64,000 bases of DNA from Nitrospiraceae bacterium (lineage in GTDB: Bacteria; Nitrospirota; Nitrospiria; Nitrospirales; Nitrospiraceae): the NCBI GenBank assembly GCA_019637075.1, contig JAHBWI010000001.1:744001-808000 (forward strand), given 5' to 3'. The translations under genes were made by a program, and so were the position numbers. Positions 52,562 through 62,103 of the stretch are shown one piece after another. Every line of letters begins with the position of its first letter. The first letter of the stretch is position 1. Below the pieces are notes generated by a model. The model was not told the DNA's origin and ran no database searches. It saw only the letters and a list, made by a program, of their open reading frames with translations.

Positions 52562-55500
52562 CACGTGCTGCACTCAAAAACCCCTACGCCGTTTTCGCGC
52601 TCTGCATGATCGCCCTCATTCTCGGGGGCGTCTCCTATCAAAAGATGCGCATCGACATCTTCCCGGAGATCCGTCTTCCCTCGATCTTAGTCACCACTTT
52701 CTACCGCGGTATGAGTCCAAGCGAGATGGAAGGCGGCATCACGCTGAAGATGGAACAGCGGTTCGTCGAGGCCAGTTATGTGGAACATATCGAATCCCAG
52801 TCGCTGGCAGGAATGAGCTACATCAAGGTCTTCTTCCAGCCGGAGTATGGGATCGACAGCGCCCAGTCCGAGTTGACGAGTCTGGCCTACAGCATCATCC
52901 GGTTGCTGCCGCCCGGAGTTTACCCACCCTCTGTGTTCAAATTCGGCGTGTCGAGCCTGCCGATCGGCTACCTGTCGATCAACAGCGATACGCTCGGCCC
53001 AAAGGAAATCCGGGACCTCGCCTACTTTACGATACGACAACAGATTGCCACGATCCCCGGCGTCTCTTTCGGCCCACCATTGGGCGGTAAGGTCCGCCAA
53101 GTCACGATATTCCTCGACCAACAACGATTGCTGGCCCGCGGTATTTCCCCCTCGGAAGTGGTCAAGGCCATCAATGCCCAAAGTGCCATTATCCCCGCCG
53201 GCGACATCAAGATCGGAGACCTTGACTATTACGTGTACTCCAACAGCCTGATCGACGCGGTCGAGAAGATCAACGATATCCCCATCAAGGTCGTGAACGG
53301 CACCCCGGTACTGGTGCGCGATATCGGGACGGCGGCGGACAGCGCCGCCATCCAAACCTCCATCGTCCGCGTGAACGGCCGCGAGGCGACCTACATTCCG
53401 ATCACCCGGCAAGAAGGTGCCAACACGCTCGAGGTCACGGACGGCATCCGCGCCAAACTGCCGCATCTCACGGAGATTCCCGCCGATACCGCGGTGAAGT
53501 TTCTCTACGACCAATCGCTGTATATCCGGCAGGCGATCGCGAATCTCCAAAAGGAAGGGTTGCTCGGAGCAGGACTGGCCGGCATCATGATCTTCCTATT
53601 CCTGCAAAGCGTGAAGGCTGCCCTGGTCGTCGGCCTGGCCATTCCCCTCTCGCTGACCGCGGCGCTTGTATGCCTGTACCTGACGGGACAGAGCGTGAAC
53701 ATCATGACCCTCGGAGGGTTGGCGCTCGTCATCGGCACCCTGCTCGACAACAACATCGTGGTGCAGGAAAACCTCCATCGCCACCTCGAGATGGGCAAGG
53801 ATGGCCGGTCTGCGGCCGAGGATAGTGCGACCGAGCTGACCCTGCCGATCTTCGTGGCTACGGTCTGCATCCTGATTGTGTACCTGCCGATCATGTTTTT
53901 CACCGGCATCATCAAGTATCTCTTCGTCCCGATGGCCATGACCGTTGCCTTCGCCATGCTGGCGGACTACGTGGTATCGATGTCGGTCACACCAGTCATC
54001 TTGGCCCGGCTGTATCAGACGGGAAACGGAAAGTCTTCCCACGACGACTCCGCAGACGAAGGTTGGTTCAGATATGTGCTGGCGATCTATGAACCGACCC
54101 TCCGCACAGCCGTGCGGTTCAGGGCCCTGGTGGCCGTAGCTGCGTTGCTGGCCTTGATCGGCGTGGGAGCGCTATTCATCCCTCGGCTGCATACTGAGTT
54201 CTTTCCCAAAGTGGACGCGGGTAACTTCACCCTCCTCGTCAGCGCACCGGAGGGCTCGCGTATCGAAAAGACCTCCGCCATCGTGGGGCAGATCGAGCAA
54301 TTGATCCACGACGTGATCCCCAAGGAAGACCTGGAAGAGGTCATTTCCAACACGGGCCTCTATTTTGGAGATGCCGCCCGGTTCGCACCCAACACCGGCA
54401 ACCACACGGCCTTCGTGCTGGTGAACCTGGTGGGGGGCCATCACGGTAAGACGGATGACTACATCGCCGAGTTGAGGAAACAGTTACGCGCCTCGCTGCC
54501 CGGCGTCGAAATCGCGTTTCAGACCGGCGGCATCATCAGCGATGTCCTGAACTTCGGGCTCAAGGCGCCGATCGACATTCAGGTCAAGGGACCGAGCCTG
54601 GACGTGATCCGGCCCGTGGCCGAGCGCATCCAGCAACAGGTTGCCCAGGTGCCCAACACCGTCGACGTCCGTATCAAACAAGGGAAAAGCTATCCGGAGC
54701 TGCACATCGATGTCGATCGCACCAAAGCAGCCTATTACGGCATTACCCAAGACAAGGTGATTGTCGACGTCATTACGGGCATCAGCTCGAACATTGCGCT
54801 CTCGCCCAACTATTGGCTCGATCCCAAGACAGCCAACGGGTATTTCCTCCTGGCACAGTACCCGGAGCAATCGTTGACCAAGACGGAAGACTTACTCAAC
54901 ATCCCGATCATCGGGGCCCGGACCCCCTTGCTCCCGACGGCAAGTCTGACCAGCGGCATGGCCGGCTCTACCTTAGCCCTACAGAACACGCCGTTTGCCG
55001 GTCGGAACCTCGATCTGTCCGCTGGGTTTTATGCCTCGGGAGACGAACGCCGTGGTCCACCCGTGCTTCTGCGCGACGTGGCCAGCTTGCGGTTCAAGAC
55101 AGGTCCCGACTCGGTCGACCACTACGATCTCTCCCGGCTGATCAACGTGCTGGTGACTCCGGTCGGCAATGATTTGGGGCGAGTGGCTAGAGATATCGAA
55201 AAGGTCCTCGCCGGCATCCACCTGCCGAAGGATGTGACCGTGCAGTTGCGCGGCGAAGTGGCCAACATGCGGAATGCCATTCAAAACTTCGCCCTGGCGC
55301 TCCCTCTGGCTGTACTCTTGATCTATCTCGTCATGGTCGGACTGTTCCGGTCGTTCGTCGATCCGACAATCATCCTCGTGGCGGTACCGCTCGGCTGGAT
55401 CGGCACCGTCCTCATGCTGCAGCTGACCGATACCTCCGTAAACGTCGAATCGATGATCGGCACCCTGATGATGATGGGGATCGTGGTTTCGAACAGCATC

Positions 55501-55818
55501 TTACTGGTGGATTTCGCCAACCGCATGGTCTCACACGGTGCCTCGGCCGAACGAGCCGTACTCGAGGCGGGCAAGCGCCGCATTCGGCCGATTCTCATGA
55601 CGGCGCTGGCCACGATCTTGGGACTGTTGCCGCTGGCCCTTGGATTCGGCGAAGGGAACGAAACGATGGTGCCGCTTGCCCGCGCGGTCGTCGGCGGCCT
55701 GGCGGTCAGTACGATCATGACGCTCGTGGTGGTGCCCGTCATGCATTGCATGGTCTTGCATCGTCGAGAAAGGCCGCCGATATCGGCGACGCCCGGTGCG
55801 ACTGCGGAGGAGATTTGA
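52555..55818 (+). CDS. RND-family efflux transporter permease subunit
   Basis: 1087 aa with the RND plan of 12 transmembrane segments and two large periplasmic loops. The N-terminus KNPYAVFALCMIALILGG and IDIFPEIRLPSILVTTFY are typical. TM4 reads LLDNNIVVQEN (D398, N399), so the AcrB D407 equivalent is present and D408 is Asn. TM10 reads VVSNSILLVDFANR, without the AcrB K940 lysine. This pattern marks a subfamily seen in many environmental bacteria rather than a broken pump. Substrate unknown. It is followed by its adaptor and channel genes. Confidence 0.92.
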   Translation: MLTRAALKNPYAVFALCMIALILGGVSYQKMRIDIFPEIRLPSILVTTFYRGMSPSEMEGGITLKMEQRFVEASYVEHIESQSLAGMSYIKVFFQPEYGIDSAQSELTSLAYSIIRLLPPGVYPPSVFKFGVSSLPIGYLSINSDTLGPKEIRDLAYFTIRQQIATIPGVSFGPPLGGKVRQVTIFLDQQRLLARGISPSEVVKAINAQSAIIPAGDIKIGDLDYYVYSNSLIDAVEKINDIPIKVVNGTPVLVRDIGTAADSAAIQTSIVRVNGREATYIPITRQEGANTLEVTDGIRAKLPHLTEIPADTAVKFLYDQSLYIRQAIANLQKEGLLGAGLAGIMIFLFLQSVKAALVVGLAIPLSLTAALVCLYLTGQSVNIMTLGGLALVIGTLLDNNIVVQENLHRHLEMGKDGRSAAEDSATELTLPIFVATVCILIVYLPIMFFTGIIKYLFVPMAMTVAFAMLADYVVSMSVTPVILARLYQTGNGKSSHDDSADEGWFRYVLAIYEPTLRTAVRFRALVAVAALLALIGVGALFIPRLHTEFFPKVDAGNFTLLVSAPEGSRIEKTSAIVGQIEQLIHDVIPKEDLEEVISNTGLYFGDAARFAPNTGNHTAFVLVNLVGGHHGKTDDYIAELRKQLRASLPGVEIAFQTGGIISDVLNFGLKAPIDIQVKGPSLDVIRPVAERIQQQVAQVPNTVDVRIKQGKSYPELHIDVDRTKAAYYGITQDKVIVDVITGISSNIALSPNYWLDPKTANGYFLLAQYPEQSLTKTEDLLNIPIIGARTPLLPTASLTSGMAGSTLALQNTPFAGRNLDLSAGFYASGDERRGPPVLLRDVASLRFKTGPDSVDHYDLSRLINVLVTPVGNDLGRVARDIEKVLAGIHLPKDVTVQLRGEVANMRNAIQNFALALPLAVLLIYLVMVGLFRSFVDPTIILVAVPLGWIGTVLMLQLTDTSVNVESMIGTLMMMGIVVSNSILLVDFANRMVSHGASAERAVLEAGKRRIRPILMTALATILGLLPLALGFGEGNETMVPLARAVVGGLAVSTIMTLVVVPVMHCMVLHRRERPPISATPGATAEEI

Positions 55819-57095
55819 TGGACGACATACAGCCCCCACCATTCGATCGACGATCGGCTCAACCTTGGAAGGCCTTCGTGTGGATCGGCCTTGCTGCCTT
55901 TGCCGTCGGCTTTGGGCTCTATGTCTTTGTGCAGGAGACGCCTTCGCCGGAACATGGGCAACAGGCCAAAACCGCAACCGCCTCCACGGCGGAACATGAT
56001 GCAGGGCCCGCGAAGCCTGAGATAGATCCGACGCCGGTCGATGTGCAGGTCACGAAACCCACCAGACGCGACCTCACGTACACGGTCACCCTTCCCGCCA
56101 ATATCGCGCCGCTGTACCAGACGACGCTCTACGCGAAGGTGTCCGGGTATTTGAAATGGATCGGGCCGGACAAAGGCGACGTGGTGAAGAAAGATCAGGT
56201 CGTTGCGATCATCGATGCCCCGGAGGTCGAGGAGCAGTATCACCAAGCGCTGTCGGACTACAAAATCAAGAAGGTTACCTACGAGCGGCTCGCAAAGGTT
56301 TGGAATGAATCGCCGGACGTGATCGCCAAACAGGACGTCGATGTCGCCGAAGCGGCCTACCAGGGAGCCAAACACCTGATGGAACAGCGAGTCGTGATGC
56401 GCGACTACACAAAGGTTCGTGCCCCATACGATGGCATCATCACGGCGCGCTTTGCCGATCCCGGGGCCTTGATCCAAGTCGCCACATCCTCGGCCACCAG
56501 CGCGATTCCCCTCTTCACGATCATGGATCTCAATACGGTCCGCGTGTATACGAACGTGCCGCAAGACGACAGTCCCTGGATCGCGCCGGGAAAAACCAAA
56601 TCCACGGTCACGGTCAAAGAACTTCCCGGACACTCGTTCTCAGGGACGGTCACCCGCTCCACGCTTGCGCTGGATCCCTCCACCCGCAGCCTCTTGGTCG
56701 AGATTGATCTCCCCAACGGGGACCACGCACTCCGCCCCGGCACCTTTGCGGAGGTCGGGCTGGGCCTCCGCGAAATCCCCCAAGCCTTAGTCCTCCCTCC
56801 GCAAGCGATCGTCGCTGGCCCCAAAGGCAAGTCGGTCTTCATCATCGACCAGGGCAAGGCCAAGTCCGTCGCAGTCCAAACCGGCATCACCGACGGTCGC
56901 TGGATGGAGATTACTTCGGGTTTAAACGGCGACGAGGACGTGGTCGTCGTGGGCAAGCGCAAACTGCTCGAAGGGGCTACCGTTCAAGCCTCCCCCTTCA
57001 AGCTCCCCGAGGCCAAGCCTTCGCAACAGAAATTCGAACGCAAATCACCGGGACCGCCGCCCTCGGCCCCACCCGGGAATGGAGCTCAATCATGA
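55818..57095 (+). CDS. RND efflux periplasmic adaptor (membrane fusion protein)
   Basis: 425 aa. One N-terminal membrane anchor (FVWIGLAAFAVGFGLYVF) is followed by a Pro/Ala-rich linker. The barrel-sandwich domain comes next (LYQTTLYAKVSGYLKWIG, TKVRAPYDGIITARFADPG), with a helical hairpin between its halves. The beta-barrel and membrane-proximal domains complete it. The ATG at 55818 overlaps the pump stop (TGATG). It links the pump to the outer-membrane channel. The Pro-rich C-terminus (SPGPPPSAPPG) is unstructured. Confidence 0.92.
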   Translation: MDDIQPPPFDRRSAQPWKAFVWIGLAAFAVGFGLYVFVQETPSPEHGQQAKTATASTAEHDAGPAKPEIDPTPVDVQVTKPTRRDLTYTVTLPANIAPLYQTTLYAKVSGYLKWIGPDKGDVVKKDQVVAIIDAPEVEEQYHQALSDYKIKKVTYERLAKVWNESPDVIAKQDVDVAEAAYQGAKHLMEQRVVMRDYTKVRAPYDGIITARFADPGALIQVATSSATSAIPLFTIMDLNTVRVYTNVPQDDSPWIAPGKTKSTVTVKELPGHSFSGTVTRSTLALDPSTRSLLVEIDLPNGDHALRPGTFAEVGLGLREIPQALVLPPQAIVAGPKGKSVFIIDQGKAKSVAVQTGITDGRWMEITSGLNGDEDVVVVGKRKLLEGATVQASPFKLPEAKPSQQKFERKSPGPPPSAPPGNGAQS

Positions 57096-57115
57096 CCGGC
57101 TCGAGAGGAGACACT

Positions 57116-58555
57116 ATGCGCATCCCGACTCCACATCAGCTGTTTGCCGGCTTCGCCGTCCTCCTGTACAGCCTCGGCTCTTGGATCTCTTCCACGGCCG
57201 CAGAGAGCGCTTCTGCGCCTAGCCTCAACAACGGCGGATTTCTCAGCGTGCAGCAAGCCGTGGATCTGGCCATGAAGTACCATCCGTTCGTCGCCGAAGG
57301 GACGGCAAATTTGAAAGCCTCCCAGGCTCGAACGGAACAGGCTCGTTCGCTGTACTTCCCACAGGTCTACGCCAACGCCAACACCGTGGCCGGGGCGGGA
57401 GTGACGAACCCACGCTTCCTCATCGGAGGCGGCCTGCTGCGTGAGAATCAGACGACGTTTACGGGCGGCGTCATCGCCAACCAACGCGTGTACGACTTTG
57501 GGTACACCAGCAACCTGGTCGAGTCCAATCAGCTGGCGGCCCGGTCGGTGGAACAGGACGTGAACGCGCGGCGGGCCCTCGTGTTCGTGCAGGTCGAGCG
57601 GGCATATCTGACGAGTTTGAAACGCAAGCGCCTCGTCCAGATCGCCGAGGAAACCGTTCGGGAACGGGGACAGATCGCCGGACAAATCGAGACCCTGTAC
57701 CGGCAACAGTTGAAATCCAAGCTGGATTTCGACTTGGCTCACGTCGAACTGGTGAACGCGCAATCCCTTTTGGTGAAAAGCCGTAACGATCTCAAGGCCA
57801 GCTTCGCGGATTTGAATCGAACGATGGGCATCGCCGGGGCGGAAGACTATGTGCTCGAAGACGTTTCCGTTGAGGTACGGCCGCCCCAAGCGCTCAATAA
57901 CCTGATCAACCAGAGTCTGTCGCACCCGGAGGTCAAACGCGCCAGGGAACAAACCGCAGCCGCGGACGCCAAGTTGACCGCCGCAAAACGGCAGTATCTC
58001 CCGACGGTTTCGGCTATCGCGAGCGGCGGCACCTTCGATCCGTTTGACCCTCGGCAAAATCAGCAAACGGGCGGATGGTGGATGGCCGGAGCCATGGTCT
58101 CGATGCCGTTGTTCACCGGATTTCTGATCGAGAACCAGGTGGCTGAGGCCAGTGCGCAGCGAGAAGCCGCCTCCGCCGCCACCACGGGAATCGAGCAGGC
58201 CCTGACCCAGCAAGTCACCAACGCCTACCTGGATACGATCACCCTGGCCCAACAGATCAAGCTGGCGGAGGAGCAGGTCAAGACGGCGCAAGAGGCGCTG
58301 CAACTCTCGAAGCAGCGCTACAAATTGGGTCTCGGCACCGTCGTCGAAGTCACGCAGTCGGAAGTGGCGTTGACGGCCGCGCAAACCAGGCTGGCAGACA
58401 CCCAATTCGACTACAAGATTGCGGAGGTCACGCTGGCCTACTCGGCTCGCGGTTATGACCCCGACCTCAAACCGCTGTTGATCAGGCACGATTCGACGGG
58501 CAAGGTGTCCGAAGGCCCTGCCGTATTGGAAGGCAGCTCAGAAAGAAAATACTAG
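57116..58555 (+). CDS. TolC-family outer-membrane efflux channel
   Basis: 479 aa with a signal peptide (LFAGFAVLLYSLGS...STAAESA). LSVQQAVDLAMKYHPFVAEG opens the first outer-membrane-efflux repeat. The second carries TAAQTRLADTQFDYKIAEV near the end. Long helices between them (QALTQQVTNAYLDTITLAQQ) form the tunnel. ATG 57116 has GAGGAG at the right distance; ATG 57092 would overlap the adaptor stop by 4 bp and is an alternative. It completes the three-part pump. Confidence 0.9.
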   Translation: MRIPTPHQLFAGFAVLLYSLGSWISSTAAESASAPSLNNGGFLSVQQAVDLAMKYHPFVAEGTANLKASQARTEQARSLYFPQVYANANTVAGAGVTNPRFLIGGGLLRENQTTFTGGVIANQRVYDFGYTSNLVESNQLAARSVEQDVNARRALVFVQVERAYLTSLKRKRLVQIAEETVRERGQIAGQIETLYRQQLKSKLDFDLAHVELVNAQSLLVKSRNDLKASFADLNRTMGIAGAEDYVLEDVSVEVRPPQALNNLINQSLSHPEVKRAREQTAAADAKLTAAKRQYLPTVSAIASGGTFDPFDPRQNQQTGGWWMAGAMVSMPLFTGFLIENQVAEASAQREAASAATTGIEQALTQQVTNAYLDTITLAQQIKLAEEQVKTAQEALQLSKQRYKLGLGTVVEVTQSEVALTAAQTRLADTQFDYKIAEVTLAYSARGYDPDLKPLLIRHDSTGKVSEGPAVLEGSSERKY

Positions 58556-58604
58556 GCAACCACGAGAGCGGCTGCAGGGGATATCGGCCGCGAGCAAAGA
58601 GATT

Positions 58605-59288
58605 TCAGACCGCCTGACCGGGAAACACCTTGGTGAGATCGATGACGAGTTCGTCTTTGGAGTTGGCCAGCAGCCAATCCCAGAAACTGGATTCCTGCTG
58701 GACGATGGCGGGATCGAAGTCAAAGTGGAGATCAAATCCCTTCGAGACTGTCGGGTTCATGGGATAACGACGGTCATAGATCATGCCGTAGGCCGGAATC
58801 CCGTACACGATCTGCCAATTCCCGACGATCACGTGGAGATCGGTCCCTTTCACATAGAACCCGCCTGATGTGATGACACGCTTCACCGACGTCTGCGGTT
58901 GACTCAGGTAAAAGGTCACCCGCTCGTTCTCCCTGGCCTGTGCCAACGCCTGAACCAAGTGCGGAACGAGCAGCTCGATCTCGTCGTCACGGAACACCGG
59001 CACCCGGCGGGCTTCGCCTTGCAGCCAGCGCTGCAGAGCCACACGGTGTTCCTGAACCGTGAACCCTCGCAACAACCGCCTCCATTGTTCCTGGGTGAAC
59101 AACGCCGGGTGGGTGAGATAACTCGGCTGCCACTCCGGCAGGACCGTCGAATCCAACTCCAAGCGCACGAAGTTGACCGGGTCTTCATAGACCGTGCGCG
59201 AGGGCACCTGGGGAATGGCACAAGCCGTGGCAACGAGGCACAGCAGCGCGCTTCGAAAGACGCGAGACGCGAGACGCGAGACGGCCAT
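58605..59288 (-). CDS. Exported protein of unknown function
   Basis: 227 aa starting MAVSRLASRVF with a signal sequence (ALLCLVATACAIP) whose cysteine suggests a possible lipoprotein, although the lipobox is imperfect. The mature part has RLELDSTVLPEWQPSYLTHP and GIPAYGMIYDRRYPMNPTVSK. No family recognised. A GTG at 59330 is an alternative start. A 7-bp tandem repeat lies in the signal-peptide coding region. The gene is convergent to the TolC gene and in the same direction as the cyclophilin. Confidence 0.7.
   Translation of the reverse strand: MAVSRLASRVFRSALLCLVATACAIPQVPSRTVYEDPVNFVRLELDSTVLPEWQPSYLTHPALFTQEQWRRLLRGFTVQEHRVALQRWLQGEARRVPVFRDDEIELLVPHLVQALAQARENERVTFYLSQPQTSVKRVITSGGFYVKGTDLHVIVGNWQIVYGIPAYGMIYDRRYPMNPTVSKGFDLHFDFDPAIVQQESSFWDWLLANSKDELVIDLTKVFPGQAV
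59258..59283. repeat. 7-bp tandem repeat (CGCGAGA, more than three copies)
   Basis: Three exact head-to-tail copies of CGCGAGA (59261-59281) plus partial copies on both sides, inside the signal-peptide coding part of the exported-protein gene. Seven is not a multiple of three, so loss or gain of a copy would shift the frame. Confidence 0.9.
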
Positions 59289-59345
59289 CCGAACGGGCAA
59301 TGAGTTCGCCTTCACGATCTTACGTCCCACCTTTCCCGTCTCACA

Positions 59346-59855
59346 CTATTCGGCGACCGTCACCGTCATTTCCACACGCTCCAACGGATTGTCCCGACCG
59401 TCGCGCTTCGCGCTCACCACGCGATCAGCGACGTCCATGCCGCTTTCGACCTCGCCGAACACCGTGTATTGCCAGTCGAGGAAGTTCGCGGCGTTCACGC
59501 AAATGAAAAACTGTGAGCCGGCGCTGTCGGGATCGTTCGCACGCGCCATCGACAGCGTCCCCCGCTTGTGCGGCTTGCTGTTGAATTCGGCCTTGACCCG
59601 ATGGCCCGGTCCGCCCATGCCGTGGGACGCCCGGTCGGCACTCTTGCTGTTGGGATCACCCCCCTGGATCATGAAACCAGGGATGACCCGATGAAAGGTC
59701 GTACCGTTATAGAATCCCTGCTTGGCCAACGTCGTGAAATTCTGCACATGATTGGGTGCCACCTCCGGGAAAAAACGGAGGACGATTTGTCCCCAGGGCT
59801 CCCCCTTCGATGTGATATTGATGATTGCCTTCGGTCCGTTGCCTTGTCCGCTCAT
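59346..59855 (-). CDS. Cyclophilin-type peptidyl-prolyl cis-trans isomerase
   Basis: 169 aa. FFPEVAPNHVQNFTTLAKQG, YNGTTFHRVIPGFMIQGGDP and SMARANDPDSAGSQFFICV are the core cyclophilin motifs, including the catalytic arginine (FHRV) and the QFFI segment. No signal peptide, so cytosolic. It accelerates proline isomerisation during protein folding. The gap to the BNR-protein gene upstream is 22 bp, so the two are probably cotranscribed. Confidence 0.95.
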   Translation of the reverse strand: MSGQGNGPKAIINITSKGEPWGQIVLRFFPEVAPNHVQNFTTLAKQGFYNGTTFHRVIPGFMIQGGDPNSKSADRASHGMGGPGHRVKAEFNSKPHKRGTLSMARANDPDSAGSQFFICVNAANFLDWQYTVFGEVESGMDVADRVVSAKRDGRDNPLERVEMTVTVAE

Positions 59856-59877
59856 GATCAGTCTTCTCCCTCCCGAA

Positions 59878-60957
59878 TCAAAATTTGAAGGGGGCCACCG
59901 TGCCCCCTTCCAAGCCCTGGCTCATCGCCATCCATGACGCGCCATCGTCATCGCTCCGGAACACACCCGAACTCGTGCCGGCATACAACACACCCTTCTC
60001 CCCCTCGATGAACACCTGGATCGAGAGATTGCTGAGTCCCTTGTTCAGCGGCATCCATTGCTTTCCCTGGTTCTCGCTTTTGAAAATGCCACGGCCGGTT
60101 GCGACGTATACTCCCCGCTCATTGCTGATGACGCCGCGAATCGAATCGTTCGGCAGTGCCCGGCTGATCGGCAACCAACTCTTGCCGCCGTCGCCGCTGC
60201 GAAACACCCCGCCGTCGAATGTGCCGGCGAAGATGCCGTTTTCCTTCTTGTCCACCGTGAGGACTCGAATGAAGTTTTCCACCAGCCCTTCATGATCGCG
60301 AAGCCCCTGCCTGAGCCTCACCCATCCCGCCGGCTGCTCCTTCTCCTTGTACCGCATGACGCCCTTCCCGGACGTCCCGGCATAGAGGGCCCCATCGGGG
60401 GTACGGGCGAGGGCATGCACCAGAATATCGTCGAGACCGGTGGTCACCACCGTCCAGTTATCCTTGGCACTGTTCAGCACGTAGACGCCATCCCCGGTCC
60501 CGGCATAGAGTCCCTTGCCGTCCGCCATCAAGGCCTTGACTTCCAGGCGCTTCAAACCGCCATTGACTGCCTGCCAAGTTTTTCCGGCGTCACGGGAACG
60601 GAACACACCGCCGCGGAAAGTGCCGGCATAGACCGTTCCATCCTTGGCCGTGGTTAAACACAACACGAACAGATCAGTCAGACCGTCGTTGGCCGACACC
60701 CAGGTACGGCCGCGGTCGCTGCTCCGGAAAATTCCCATGCCGAACGACCCCGCGTAGACCGTCCCATCCAGAGTCGCTGTCAAGGCCTGGATGCTGGCGG
60801 TGCCACCTTCTATGGGTCCTCCCGGTGCCTGTTCGGGATGGCCCTGTTGAATGCCTGGCACATTTTGTATGGGGAAGGCCGTTGGTTCGACGGCCCAAAG
60901 TACGCCGCTCCACAGGGTCAGCGCGAGCACCGCAAGAACAACTGTGCGCGAAGCCAT
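59878..60957 (-). CDS. Exported BNR/YCF48-like repeat protein (beta-propeller)
   Basis: 359 aa with a signal peptide (VLAVLALTLWSGVLWA). At least six repeats of the form GTVYAGTFRGGVFRSRDAGK-W run through the mature part, each with the Asp-box S-x-D-x-G-x-x-W. These form a beta-propeller. Relatives range from sialidases to photosystem assembly factors; nothing here indicates catalysis. ATG 60957 is preferred to upstream GTGs because AGGTAGGG precedes it at 7 bp. Probably periplasmic. Confidence 0.85.
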   Translation of the reverse strand: MASRTVVLAVLALTLWSGVLWAVEPTAFPIQNVPGIQQGHPEQAPGGPIEGGTASIQALTATLDGTVYAGSFGMGIFRSSDRGRTWVSANDGLTDLFVLCLTTAKDGTVYAGTFRGGVFRSRDAGKTWQAVNGGLKRLEVKALMADGKGLYAGTGDGVYVLNSAKDNWTVVTTGLDDILVHALARTPDGALYAGTSGKGVMRYKEKEQPAGWVRLRQGLRDHEGLVENFIRVLTVDKKENGIFAGTFDGGVFRSGDGGKSWLPISRALPNDSIRGVISNERGVYVATGRGIFKSENQGKQWMPLNKGLSNLSIQVFIEGEKGVLYAGTSSGVFRSDDDGASWMAMSQGLEGGTVAPFKF

Positions 60958-60994
60958 CACCACGCCCTACCTTTCTGGATCGATGTGTGAGGGA

Positions 60995-61765
60995 TCAACG
61001 AACTCGATGTCCAGCTGTCTCAATCGGTATATCAGGATCGAGCGGCAAATTCACGCCCGAGGTGGGCCCCCCGCCGCGCCCGAAAATCTTGGCGCCCAAA
61101 ATCCCGATCTCGTAGAGCACCATCAAGGGCACCGCCATGAGCAACATCGTAAACATGGTCGCGTCCGGTGTGACGATCGCCGACACGATCAGAGCCGCCA
61201 TGATCGCGTGTTTTCGATAGGCGGCCAAGACGGTGGACGTCACGACTCCGACTCTGGCCAGGAGGGTCAGCACGAGCGGGAGCTCGAAGGCGCATCCGAA
61301 GATGAGCAGGAATTTCACGTTGAAGTCGATGTAAGTGCCCACCCCCAATGCCGGGGTAATATCGCGGTCCATACCGAAGCTGACGAAGAAGTCGATGACG
61401 AGAGGAAGAATTACGAGATTACAGAAAACGAGTCCGAGGCCGAACAGGAATCCCGCCAACAGAAACAGGGGAATCGCCCAGCGCTGCTCCTTGGGGAGCA
61501 GCGCTGGTTCGATGAACTTCCAGAAGTGGTAAAAAATAATCGGCAGGCTGAGCACGATGCCCGCCAGAAACGACACCTTGATCGAGGCGAAGAGCGCCTC
61601 GGTCGGTCCATAGAACACGAGTTGGTTCGGAAACGGCCGGTTGAGCCAGGCGACCATTTCGGCCGAATAGGCAAACGCGGCGGCGAACGCCGCGCAGAGC
61701 GTGACCGCGACGATGATCAGACGCCGTTTCAGCGTTTGGATATGTGTAGCAAGCGGGGCGAGCAT
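60995..61765 (-). CDS. tatC: Sec-independent protein translocase subunit TatC
   Basis: 256 aa with six transmembrane helices. LKRRLIIVAVTLCAAFA, FSVLF-type helices and the conserved FYHFWKFIEPALLPKEQR loop, then VIDFFVSFG and TPDATMFTMLLMAVPLMVLYEIG, mark TatC. It binds twin-arginine signal peptides in the inner membrane and works with TatA/B, which are not in this window. The length is normal, with a Gly/Pro-rich C-terminal tail. Confidence 0.95.
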   Translation of the reverse strand: MLAPLATHIQTLKRRLIIVAVTLCAAFAAAFAYSAEMVAWLNRPFPNQLVFYGPTEALFASIKVSFLAGIVLSLPIIFYHFWKFIEPALLPKEQRWAIPLFLLAGFLFGLGLVFCNLVILPLVIDFFVSFGMDRDITPALGVGTYIDFNVKFLLIFGCAFELPLVLTLLARVGVVTSTVLAAYRKHAIMAALIVSAIVTPDATMFTMLLMAVPLMVLYEIGILGAKIFGRGGGPTSGVNLPLDPDIPIETAGHRVR

Positions 61766-61860
61766 CCCATTCCTTGATCACCGCACTGACTCTCCGCTGT
61801 TTCGAACAGCCTTCGTAACCGTCTCCCTCTGCGGGTCGGTCCACTGCGCCGAGAAGGTCG

Positions 61861-62076
61861 CTAGCGGAAGGTTCGAATCAGTTCGGCCATTCGGTCTTTC
61901 TTGGCCAGTTTTTCCTTTTGCAGTTGGCGCTTGGTCAGTTCTTCAGCCGGCGTCAGGACGTGACGCCGTTGCAGTTCCGCCAATTCAATGTCCAACTGGT
62001 GGTGAGTGGCTTCCAATTCGCGGAACTCCGTGTTGGATTGGCGCAACCGGTCTGCGATCGCTGTCTCCGTCAGCAT
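61861..62076 (-). CDS. DUF465 / YdcH-family small protein
   Basis: 71 aa, preceded by AGGAGGTG. The sequence is a charged helical hairpin (LEATHHQLDIELAELQRRH and LTKRQLQKEKLAKKDRMAEL), exactly the pattern of the YdcH/DUF465 family. Function unknown in all members. It lies 27 bp downstream of rimI. Confidence 0.85.
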   Translation of the reverse strand: MLTETAIADRLRQSNTEFRELEATHHQLDIELAELQRRHVLTPAEELTKRQLQKEKLAKKDRMAELIRTFR

Positions 62077-62103
62077 GAGGCACCTCCTGGTTGAATGAAT
62101 GAG

